DNA from: Nocardia wallacei
Lineage (GTDB): Bacteria; Actinomycetota; Actinomycetes; Mycobacteriales; Mycobacteriaceae
NCBI RefSeq assembly: GCF_014466955.1
Contig: NZ_AP023396.1
Coordinates: 6,324,001 to 6,388,000, forward strand
Direction of reading: 5' to 3'
Length of the DNA: 64,000 bases
Shown here: positions 28,801 through 40,800 of the stretch, one piece after another
Numbering within the stretch: the first letter of the stretch is position 1
Layout: each line of letters opens with the position of its first letter
Made by a program: the position numbers and the translations under genes
The notes under the pieces: generated by a model
Databases searched by the model: none
Told to the model about the DNA's origin: nothing
The model's input: only the letters and a program-made list of their open reading frames with translations

Positions 28801-31800
28801 GACTGTGGCGAGGCGATCCCACGCCGGTGCCCGCTGTGTTCGACATGGCGCCGGTGGGTTTCCAGGACAGCATCGAGGCGATGTTCTCCGGCTACGCCGA
28901 GCAGTTCTGGGTCAAACCCGTCCGTGACGGTATCAGGTTGAGCCCCAACCAGTTACGAGTGCCGCTGACACTCGCTCCGCTGCGCCGCGAACCGGGGCAC
29001 ATCGAGGTGGTCGCGTACAAGGATGGCGATCGCACGATCGTCGGCTACCGCGACCCCGACCCTGGCGCCGAACCCACTCAGGTCGCAACCGTCTTCGCCG
29101 CCCTGCACCAGCGCATGACGCGATGGGTAGCCGAATCCGACAATGTCGAATGGCACCCCGACACCGCCGCCACCGTCGATGCCTTCACCCGCCATCTCGA
29201 CCGTTCGCAGCCGGACCGCTTCGACGGCACCGTCGGCAGCCGCCCCTCGGATGCCCTGCCGGACCCGGCCGAGGTCAAACCGTTCGGAAACTGGTTGCGA
29301 GCCGCCCGCAAAGCCTTGGGTATATCGCGAGGCGAACTGGCGACTCGCATGGGCGTACCCGGTTCGGCCACCTATATCGGCTCCTTCGAACGGGGCATCA
29401 CACCGACCCGGGACATGATGGTCCGCATTCTCGCGGCGCTGGGGATCTCCGACGAACTGGCCGAAGCGGTCCTGCGCGAAGCGACCGGCCACGAGATCGA
29501 CAACCTGCCCGATCCTCGCGAACCGAAATTCCTGTCCCCCAACGCCTGGATCCAGGCCGCGCGGCTGCGCAGGAAAATGCCACAAAGGGAACTCGCCGCG
29601 CACGTCGGCCTGAGTGTGACCCAGTGGGCGCCGAGAGAACGTGCCGAGAACCCCCGGACCAGGGCACATCAGATCACTCGGGAACAGGCGCAGCGCGCGC
29701 TCGACGCGCTGCAGGCCACGGAGACGGTCACCGCCGCGTTCATGGCGCGGTTCTATCCGAGTGCCACGCCGGATTCCGCGGCCCCGGACAGCGGAAATCC
29801 CTCAGGTAGCGTCGGCAGCCGCCCCTCGGACGACGAATCCTCGTTGCCGACGGGAGACGGGTCGCGTATGCCCTTCCGGATTCTCGCGGATCCGGGGATG
29901 TCCGGTGATCGCGAGGTGGAGCCGGGGTATTGGGGGCACTACGGGGCGGCGGGTGTGCTGGTGCGGTGTGTGGACCCGGACGGCGTCGAGCGGTTCCTCA
30001 TCTGCAAGACAAAAGACCGCTTCTCCCAAGACAATTGGCAGTTTCCGGGGGGAGCGCTGGCTTCCCGGGAAACCCCGGCCGAGGGTGCGGCGCGGGTGAT
30101 GAACGAAAAGCTCGGCGCGGACGCGGAATACCTGGCGCGTCTGGTACACCGGGGAACTCACGTGATCGGCGGGCCGCGCGGGTGGAAATACCACGTCCTC
30201 GTCGCCGACGCGCCGCGGCGGTTCGACCCGAACGTGCGCGGCACCAAAGGCTCGGCGGCCCGGTGGGTGACCCGCGATGAACTGGCCGAGCTGGCCGAGC
30301 GCGGGGAAGTGCACTCGGCCCTGACCAGGCATCTGCCTCACGTGCTGGCGGTGTTCGCTCCGGAGACGGAACAGCCGCCCGCACCGCCCGTCGCCGACTC
30401 GACGGTTTCACCGGCGGCACGGCCCGAGGGCTTCCGGCCGGAGCCGGCCTTTCGCCGCCTCGACCAGGCGATGTTCGACGATTATGTGCGGCTGGACGAA
30501 TTGCGGCGAGCAGCTCGCGGCCAACCGTCGCACACCGCCGAGTTGACCCGCCGCAAAGACGAGTTCTTCGCTCGGTACCCGCAGGCACGCGAGCCGGCCG
30601 TTTACGGCCAGCTGTTGCAATACGGCACCCTGCGGGAGAACTCGAACCAGCTGGCCGCCGACCTGGGACTGCGCCCGGACGAACTTCGCGCGAGGCTCGC
30701 TGCCGAACTGACCGACCTGGTCGCAGGCAAGCCGCTGGCGATCCGGGTCAGGCGGGAGGCCCTGTTCGGGCTGCTCGCCGACGGCCGGTTCAAGACCCAG
30801 TTCGAGGGGGCGCTGGGAGGTGGTCGTCGGGATGAAGTGGCACGGCTGGAGAACCGGTGGTTCGGCAACCCCGAGGACATGGATCCGCGATTGCGGCCGG
30901 TCTACGGACTCGTACTGGTGGACGGCGAGCGCCCGGCCGGGCTGTCCGACGCCGCCACCCCGGCCGAACCGTCCGACATCCGCGCCACGCTGTACACCGA
31001 GAAGGCGGCGACGTACGGCCGCATCGAGGTGGTGCTGAAAGACGATGTGCGCCAACGGGCGACGTTCTGCGTCGGCGATTCGCTCGTCTACTCCGGCAGC
31101 CAGGCCGGCGGCAAACGGGCACGGACCATCCCGTCGCCGCTACTCGACCCGCAGCCGGAGTCCTTCGGCATCGTCCCATTGTCCGCGAAGGCCGTCACGG
31201 TGGACGACCAGCCGCTGCGCGGAACCGATCGCGACTACTCCGGCAATCTCTTCCGCCGCCACCAGTTCGTGGAATCCCATATTCACGGCGGCGTCACCCT
31301 CGCCGACATCGACCACATCAACCTTCCCGAGCCGCCCGATGCGGAACTACGCGCCGCACTCGACAACGCGGGCATCCCGTGGCGCGTGCTCGACAGCCAT
31401 GCGATCGCGCGCAGTGGCGACCCCGAAGCCGTTGCGCGCGAACGACTTCGGCTCGAGCAGGACCTCGCTGTGGTCGAGACCAGAGCATACTACCTGCGCC
31501 GAGAACTGGACGCTGCCCGTCGACCGGATACTCCGCGCAAGGTGCTGGAGGAGTCCGCGAACATCCGAGTTCAACTCCGCAACGTCGAGGCCATGCGGGA
31601 CCGGATCCTGGAAATGCTCGCTCCCCTGGCCGGACCGTCGGGCAGCATCGGCAGCAGGCCGTCGGACGGCCCGGACGGCAGCGCCATGTTCGACGGATTG
31701 GCGCTCACTGCCGCCGAGACCGAGATAGTCACTCAGGCCCGAAACGGCGCCACGTACCACGATATCGCGACGGCTCTCCACATCCCCGAGCGCGACGTGC

Positions 31801-34800
31801 GGGCGACCCTGGCCGGTGTCCGCCGCAAGCTCCGAAACCAGCGGGCACAGCTGGTGACGGCGGGCCGCCCCGGCGATCTGCCCACGGCATCCGAATCCGA
31901 CCGCCTCCGCGACGCCATGGTCGCCGCGCTGATCGACGCCGACCAGCCCGATCCGCGACAACTTATCGCGGAGGCGAGCCCGGAGCAGCTGAAACGCGTT
32001 GTGCACGGGCCTGTTTCGGATGCGGGGCGGGCGCTGCGTCCGGCGGGCGGCCGCGCGCGCAATCAGGTGTTCCGCAATCTGACGCTGCTCGCCGCCCGCC
32101 GCTCGATACATACCCTTGCGGCCGAGCACAACCGGGCGCAGGCGGTACTGACGACCGCGCTGGCCGCGGCGAGTCCGGACGATCTGCGGGCCGCACTGGA
32201 CGAACTCGACCCCACCCAACGGCAGATCCTGCTCAACCGATTCGGACCGGCAGCCCCACCCGCCGCGTTCGAACCCGAAGGCTCCGTGCGCGATTCGCGT
32301 GCGTTCGATCTCGTCCGGCAGGTCGCAGCCTCGATCGCGGCCCGCACGGGAACCTCCGCGGTCGACGAGAACAACGAACTGCTCACCGCGGTGCACCGCA
32401 CGAATATCGCTGCCGCCCAGACCTATACGGCGAACGAGTGCCTGGACGCGGTCCTGGAATGGATGGACCGGCGGGACCGATCGCAGGCGGATGTCCCCCC
32501 GGCGCCGCACCGGCCGTCGTTGCCCGTGGATCACGGTTTCGACGACGAACAGCGACGGACGGCCGACGCGGCACTGCGTGCGGGCGGCTTCCGCAACGCG
32601 GACGAGTTGCAGCGCTGGGCCAATCACCTCCAGGCGGAGTTCTCGCAACGCCGTGCGACCGAGAACGGCGACTGGTGGGACTCACTGCGCGACCCCGACC
32701 AACCGGGCAGGCTGAGCAGCGCACAGCGGGCACTCATCCAGGTCTATCCGCACCAGATCGGCAACGCCGACGGCCTGCCCGCCGTGATCCGCGACCACGC
32801 CAACCGCCTGTCGATCCGCCGCGATCTGGACGAGTTCCTCGCCCGGCGGCCGGCCGGCACGGGAATGCTCGAGTGGGCCCGCAACGGGCTCACCGCCGCC
32901 GAGCGGAACCGGCTCAGCAACCTGATCCATATCCGAAATCATCTGCAGGAGTTGGACAGTCAGGCCGCCGGGATGCCGGGCAGTCCACCGGTGCACCTGC
33001 TGTCCTACGATTCGACCGCCTTCCGCGGTAAGGGAAAGGCCGTCGCCGCGCTCGGCAACGTCGACACCGCACATACGGTGAATTGGCATGTGCCCGGCAC
33101 GGATACGACGTCGTCCTCACTCGCCTACCAGTTCAAGTCGGCGCGCAACCTCTACACGGAGTCACGCAAGGTCGATCCGTCGCTGGAACTGGCATCTATC
33201 ATCTGGATCGGATACGAGGCGCCGACCGGGCCGGTGAAAACCGGCTTCGTGAAGGCCGCCTTCCGGCGCCGCGCCCGGATCGGCGGAGATCGGCTGGTCT
33301 GTGACGTCGCAGCGTTCCACGCCACTCGCCGCCGCGCCGGAACCGCCACGCCCGACAAGCTGGTGAACCGGCTCTACGGGCACAGTTACGGTTCGGTCAC
33401 CACGTGCTACGCGGGCCGCGGGGGCAGGCTCGCCGGTCTGATCGGCTCGGTCATCCTGTCGGGGTCGCCGGGTGCGGGCCCGCTCGACCATGCCGAGGAC
33501 TTCGGGATCGGCGCACACAACGTCTATGTCCTCGCGTCGTGGCGCGACCCGGTCACCATGTTCGGCGCGGACGAGCCCGGCGCGGGCAGCCGCTACCATC
33601 GCGGTCTCGGCCTCGGGATCGACCCCGCCACCGAGGCTTTCGGCGGCCAGCGGCTCGGCGCCGAGTTCCCCGACTCGCCGGACTTCGCCGGTGTGGAGGC
33701 GGTGCATCAGGGCTATCTGCATTACGACCCGGTGACCGGCCAACCCAACGAGGCACTGTTCCACTCCGCGCACATCACCGCCGGACGCGGCGACACCCTC
33801 ACTCGAGTGCCGCCCCGTCGAGCCGGTCGCGTCGCGTTCCGCCCCATCGACGCCGAACGCGACCGCTACGCCGATCTCGGCGGCGATTCCGCGCCCGGCA
33901 CCGGGAACACCGGCGGCTCGGCCGATCCGGGCGGCCTGATCGGCAGCAGGCCGCACGACGAAGAGCTGCTGCCGAACGAACGGTCGGCACTCGCCCACCG
34001 GCTCACCGAGCGCCGCGCCGAATTGCTGCGGGAGCTGTCCGCACTGCTGGCCCCGCACGGTATCGATCCCGCGGAGCTGCTGCGGACCGGCTCACCCACC
34101 TGGGCCGCGTGGTTCACCAGGTATCAGGAGGTGCGCCGCGACCTGGTCGCCGGGCTCGAGATCGACCGTGGCGCCGCCGTCGACGACCGATGGATCCGGC
34201 ACGTGCTGGCCGAGTGGCGCGAGCAAGGCGTGGCGACTCCGGAAATCCTCTCCGCCGGAAGGGAATTCGACCGAATACTGCCGGTCGCGGCGCTGGTGGA
34301 CGACATCCAGCGCCTGGACGACTGGGCCCGCACGGTCGAGGCGCTGGAAGCCGAACTGACGCGGCGCACGGTGGAACTGTCCGTCCTCCTGGGCCGGGTG
34401 CAAGGCATGCTGGGGACGATCGCCGACTTCCGGCCTGCGGGAGTACTGGTCGCGATACTCGACTCGGCACTGGCGACGGCGGATCGGCTGGCCGCGGCCC
34501 GGCAACGCCTGGAACAGCACGCACACGATCTCCACTCCTCGGGCACGGCCGTCGCCGAGCGTGAGCGCACCACATTCACGCCGTCGGACGAGGAGATCCT
34601 TTCGGCAGCCCGGCCCTACCGCCTGTCGTCGCTGGATTCGTGGCACGGGATGGCGCTGCTGCACGCCCGGCTGCAATATCTCGTCGCGGCCGCCGAGGAC
34701 CCCGGCAACGAGCTGTCCGTGCCCGACGATATCGCGGAACTTCACCGGTTGGCCGCGCGGTCGCAGGCGGCGGTCGCACGCTACGAGACGACCCAGCTGC

Positions 34801-37800
34801 TCGACACCGGTCTGGATGTGACGCTCGACCTGGTGAAGCGGATGCTGGCCGGTCTCCCCACCGCAGCAGGCGGGACCGCATGGCAGCTGTCCGAGTTCTC
34901 CGACTCGGCGCCGTTCGAACAGCGCCTGACCGCCGTGCGTGACGATGTCGCGAAACGGTGGCGGCATCAGGTCGCCACCGCTCACCTCGGCCGCGAAACC
35001 TCTCGCGCGCGTACCCGGCTCAGCCGCATCGACACGGTGACGGCGGCGCTCGACGAGGCCGGGCACCGGATCACACTGGGCCGGAAGATGCTCATTCGGC
35101 AGATGTCCGAGCACCTGCGGAAATATCCGCTGGACCGCCGGATGGATCGCGGACAGCTCGAACCCGACCTGATGACGATCCTCAACGCGGTACGCGTCTG
35201 CGAAGCGGCGCTGCCCGGCGACGGTTGGGCGGAGTCGACCCCCGCGCAGCTGCGCCGACGGGTGGACCGATTGCGCGGCGACGCCGAGACGGCGCAGGTG
35301 GCGGACCAGGCCGAGCGCTACCTCAGCCTGCGGCTGCTGGTGGCGGCCTTCGAGGACGCAACCCCGTGGATCCACTGGCTCTACGAGTTGGTCGGTCACA
35401 GCCGCTCCCTGGAGCGCTTGACCGATCGGCCTGCGGCCGAGACTGGTTCGACCCGCGACCCGACCGCCGAGAGCGGCAGGTTCGACGCGGACCTGGACGA
35501 ATGGCTGGATGCGGCGCTGGTCACCGTGGGGCGAGCGGGCGGGCTGGCCGTCATGCCCGAGGGCAGCGTCGGTAGCAGACCGTCGGCGTATGACATCGCC
35601 GGTGCGACAGCCGGCCTGACGGAACGGCCCGCACCCGAAGATCCCGGTCTGGTGCTGGACTTCGACCCGGCGGATCGAGACCGGGCGGACGCGGCGGTGG
35701 CGGCGCTGGCCGAACTGTTGCGCGCCCGAGGTTGGCGGAATACGGTCCACGCGGCCGCGGCGCCCGAACTGGCACGCCGGGCGATCGCGGACGCCCGCGA
35801 CTATCTCGACGCCTATCGAGCCGAGCTGCCGCGGCACCTCGGCTCGATCCCCGAGGATCGCCGTGCGCGAGCCCTGCAGGACCTGGATATCCGGCTCACG
35901 GCCCGACTGTCGACGGCAGCCGACGGCAGCCGGTCGCTCCACCTGTCCGTCGAATGCCCCCAGTACCGGCCGCCGTACCGGCCGTACGAGCCGCACGGCG
36001 CGGCATGGCCGGCACCGCTGCACAGCGCCCGGCACGTGGGACCCGCTGTGCGGGAGCTGTTGTCGTCGGCGACGCGGGCCGGGATCGAGCAGTGGGGCGA
36101 GGTGTGGGCCGACTTCACCGAACCCCCCACCGGCGCGCCCGCGACCGTGCCCGCGCCGCCCGCCACCCCCTTCGAGGCGAAGGCACGCATGGTGCGCGCG
36201 CTGTACGAAGACCATCACGTGCGATTCGTCGGTTGGGAACCCGACGACGTACCGCCGCAGGCGCTGGAATCCCTCATCCGGCACGCCCGCGCCCGGTTCG
36301 CCGAGGACGGCAGGCTGCACCTGCGGGAGATCCGCATCGCGGACCTCGACGAGGACACCGGCGCGAAGCTCGGGCGGGCCGCCGGGCAGATCCGGTCGCG
36401 CGGATCGGGCGATCCGTTCGGCCACAACCACTACGTCACCCTCACGATCAACCGGAATCGGGTCATCGACCTGGAGCGGCATCGGCAGCAGACGAGGTTC
36501 GATGTCGCCAAGCACCACCTGGCGCCGATGGCCGACGCCCTGGGCGGGGTGTTCGACCACGAGTGGCGGCACGTGGTGGATTCCTTCACCGGGTACCGGC
36601 TGTCCCGCGTGGCGGAACCGCTGCTGACGTTCGTGTATTCCCACTACCTGCGGCACGGCCTGCTCCCACCCGCTTTGACATTCGAGCAGTGGCGCAATCA
36701 GCTTCCCCGCTACGCTCTCAACGAGCACGAGGACGGCGGATACAGCTGGAACGACAGCGAAGGATTCGCCGAAGGCAGCCGGGCCGCCACCGCGGATCCT
36801 TCGCTGCCGCCGACACATCCGGCCCGCGTCCTGGACTGGCTGGCCCACCGGTATCTCGACGGCACGCGGCCGGATCATGTGCTGGCGGACTGGCTGGCCG
36901 ATCACCCGGCCGTCACCCCCGACTTCCCCGAGGCCCCGCACCGGGACGCCGTCCAACTGTTCCGCAACTACTACATGGCCCGCGACGAAGGCGTCCACGC
37001 CCGGGCCGACGTGTGGTGGAACCGTATCCTGCAGGGCATTCCGACGCCCGAAGGCCGCGCCTACGTTCAACGCCGGCTGGACAACGAACTGATGCTGTTC
37101 GCCACGGCAGCCAGTCCCGGCGTCCGGACGCGAGCGGAGCTGGACCGGGAGCTGACCGCGGCGGTGCGCAGGGCGTTCAGCGGCGAGATCGTCGCCCACG
37201 TCACCGCGGATACGCTGTGGCGCGTGCTGGCCGACGGCCGATTCCCGAACGGCATGGAGCACACCCAGCGCCCGGGTGGCCCGCACCTGTCGCCCGCGGA
37301 CCTGGCTCGGCTGGAGTACGTACTGTTCGGCCATCCGACCTATCTCGCACCGGAATACCGGCCCGCCTATTGCGAGATCCGTTCTGGCCCAGACTATTCC
37401 GTGCCACGCTCGGACACGTCGTCGGATTCGGCCGACATCCGGGTCGTGCTGGGCGAGCACGTGGCGGACCGGACCACCGCCTGTGTCGGCGATGTGCGAC
37501 AGGCGCCGGTGTTCCCGAGCCGGCTGGACGACCCCCGGCCCGAGTCGTTCGCGCCCGCTCAGCACCTGGTCCAGGCGCAGGTCCACGGCGGGTTCACGCT
37601 GATCGACGTCGACCACCTGGTGTTCCTGCGCCGTGCTCCCGACCGCGCCTTGCGTAAAGCCTTGGCGCAAGCCGGTATTCCGTGGCGAACCGCCGAGGGT
37701 ATCCGGCCCGCCCGGCACGGGGACGGGCTGCCGCCCGCCCGGCGGAGCCTGCCCGCGCCCGAATACGCCCGCACCCGCGCCCGGTTCGACGCGGTGGCCG

Positions 37801-40800
37801 AACAGGACGCGGTCTTGCGCACCTTGGGGCCGAGGGAGAATACCCCCACGACCGCGCGCCCGAATTCCATCGGCGACACCGGTCCCGCGGGCCTGATCGG
37901 CTCCAGGCCCTCGACCGAGGACGTGGTCACCGCCGTCGCGCTGCTGCCGCCGCGACCCGATGCCGCGGACCCGGACCTGGTCCTGGACTTCCGGCCCGGC
38001 GACGAGGAACAGTTGGCCGCCGCGGCGAACGCACTCGCCGACCTGTTGCGTGCGCACGACTGGCGGGCACCGGCGCATCTGGCGGTGGCCGCCGACCTGG
38101 TGCGGAGGGCGGGGCGGGAGGCGCTGGCCTTCCTCGATCGGTCGTTCCGGACGCTGCGCCGCGAGCTGGGCGTCCCCGATCATCTCGACATCAATCCCCA
38201 GCACGCGGCGCGGCTGACCGTACGGCTGTCGACAGCGCCCGACGGCGCTCGCACGCTGCATCTTTCGGTCGAATGCGCCCAGCACCGGCCGGTGTACGAG
38301 CCCTACGCGGACACCACGCCGTGGCCCGCCCCGCTGCACAACGACCGGGAGGTCGGTGCGGAGGTCAGAGCCGCGCTGTCCGCGGCGACTCGGTCCGGGG
38401 TCGAACCGTGGGGCGAGGTGTGGGCGGATTTCACCGAGCCGCCCGCGGAATCGCGGCCGCCGGAGTTGCCGCCGCCCGCCACACCGCGGGAGGCCAAGGC
38501 GCGGATCGTGCGCGCGCTGTACGAGGACCTCCACCTGCGCCTCGGCGGCTGGGAAGATCCCGAGATCCCGCCCGAGGCGGTCGCGGCCCTCGCCGACCGA
38601 GCGTGCGTCCTGATCGCCGAGTTCGGCCGCCGGCGATTGCGCGAGATCCGGATCGAGCCGTACCGGGCGAACGGCGTCACCTTCAGTGAGGGTTCGGTCG
38701 ATCCGGCCGGATTCAATCACCACACCACGATCGTGATGGACAAGCAGTACCTGCTACAGGTGCTGATCATCGACGATCTGCCGGCGCTGCGCGCCCGAGC
38801 GGAACACCATGAGGCCATCAATTTCTGGGGGCGGTCGGACGATCCGCTGGGCGGCGTCCTCGATCACGAATTCCGGCACGCGCTGGACGCTGCGAGCGGA
38901 TACCGCCTGTCCGCGCTCTCGGAGCAATTGCTTCCCCTGATCCACACCGATCTCGTCGACCGCGGACTCCTGCCGCGCGACGTCACCTTCCAGTCGTGGT
39001 TCGACCAGCTGCCCGGGTACGGGCGGAACGTCGAACCCGTCGACGGGGTCTCCCGGCGCGCGGTCGAGAACTTCGCGGAGGGCGGCCGGACCGGCTCGTC
39101 GGACCCGTCGCTGCCCTCGACGCACCCGGCTCGCGCCTTGGACTGGCTGACCCGCCGCTATCTCGACGGCACGGTGCCGGATTCGGCGCAGGAGGTGTTC
39201 CGGGACTGGCTGGCCGACCACCAGGACCTCGCACCCGACACGACCGGCACCCATCCATCCCCGCCGTCCGTGCCGGAGAATCCACTCGCCCATCCGGTTC
39301 CGACTGTCATGCGGCCGGACCATCCCACGCTGAGCCGACAGATACGCACGGTTCGGGAGGCCGCCGGGCGGGCGCTCGAAACCCTCGGCGACACCGGCGA
39401 TCCCGCTCGCCGCGAAGTGCTTCGCGAGGCGCTGGACCAGTTCGAAGCGGCGGCGCGCGAGCTCGATCGGGAACGGGGCCTGCGCGCCGCGGCGGCGGAC
39501 GAGTACGACCGGGCCGTCGCGGCAGACAGCCTCGACGAGGAAGTGGTCACCCGACGGGACCATCACACGGCCCGGGTCGCGCGGCACGAGAACCGGATGT
39601 TGTCCGCGGTGGCGGAGCTGGCGGTGATCGTCGGTGCGCCCGCGCTGTCCGCCCATGCCCAGGTCGAAAACGACCCGGCGGACAACGACAGCAGCGCGGG
39701 TCGTCCCGACGGCGGGCCCGATACCGACGGGCCGACCGGGTCGATCGGCAGCCGTCCCGGGGAGGAGGACCCGTCACCGACCGAATTCCGGCCCGGCATG
39801 TCTGCCGCCGAGATCCGGGGGGCGGTGGCCGATGCGCTGCGCGACACCGGTGACACACCGGCGGGGGCGCCGCTGCAGTTGACGAATAGCGCTGCGCTGC
39901 TGGTGGATTACGCCCTGCGGGCCGCCGGAGGCGACGGCGTCCGGCTGTGGTGGAATACGACGCCGACGGCCGCCGGACACGCGGTCCGCGGACACGTCGA
40001 AGGGTTGCGGGTGCCCCGACCGCGCGGTGTACTGGCCGACAGCTGGGGTGGGGAGGTCTTCGGCGAATTCGAGTGGGCCGATCCGGGCGACGGCTCCGGC
40101 CCGTCGTGGTCGGTGCGGTTGTGGGGCGATCGCAAACGCTTCCAACGCTTCTCGGCCGAGCTTCCCGCGCAACTGGCTTCCTTGATGCCGAGTTATGCTG
40201 CTTCCCAGGCGCTTTCGCCGATAGCCGAAGCGGTGCGGGTGGTCTCGAGTCGAAAGGGCGTGGGACGCGGCGGAACCCTGGCCGTCGAAGCGCGGGACGG
40301 CCGGTTGCGCGTGCGGGTCAGGGAGGGCGTCGTACCGCTCATCGGGGTGCCCGACAGGTTCGCACGGACCATCGGTGAGTCCGAGCCGCCCGGCCGCATC
40401 GGTAGCCGACCACACGAAAACGATGCGCACGACGGGCCTTTCGATTCCCACCGTCCCGAGGGGCGGATCGGCTCCAGACCCGGCGACGAGGAACCGGTCT
40501 TGGTGAGCACCCAGCGGTTGCAGGGGCGGCCGGGAGTGAGAATGGACCTGCTGACCTACGAGTATCCGATTCGACAGGAGCAGTTTCAGATCGTTCGGGA
40601 GACTTACGACCGCACCTCGGACGCCGTCGTGACGTGGACCGAAGCGCTGATCGGCCGCGCACTGGGCGCGCCGATCAAGGATGTACGGGTGGAGCCGCCC
40701 CAATACCATGTGCTCTACCGAAATTACGGACCCCCGCCATCGCAGCGCGATGATCCACGCGCGGCCGACGCCCTCGGCATCTTCGATGCCATCACCGGCG

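Noticed and set aside
30857..33031. A 724-codon open frame on the plus strand in another phase, and similar frames at 35732-37657
   Set aside because: Extremely Arg/Gly/Pro-rich out-of-phase readings of the giant gene; no motif and no ribosome site.
34092..38723. A 1543-codon open frame on the minus strand inside the giant gene
   Set aside because: It is antisense to recognisable domains, has no domain of its own and an amino-acid make-up (Arg/Gly/Val/Gln-rich) typical of high-GC antisense frames.
39750..40380. HATPase (GHKL) domain in the giant at residues about 5963-6181 and in the segments before zincins 1 and 2
   Set aside because: A faint resemblance to anti-sigma kinase N-boxes (SAALLVDYALRAAGG), but no G1/G2 motifs; left unassigned.
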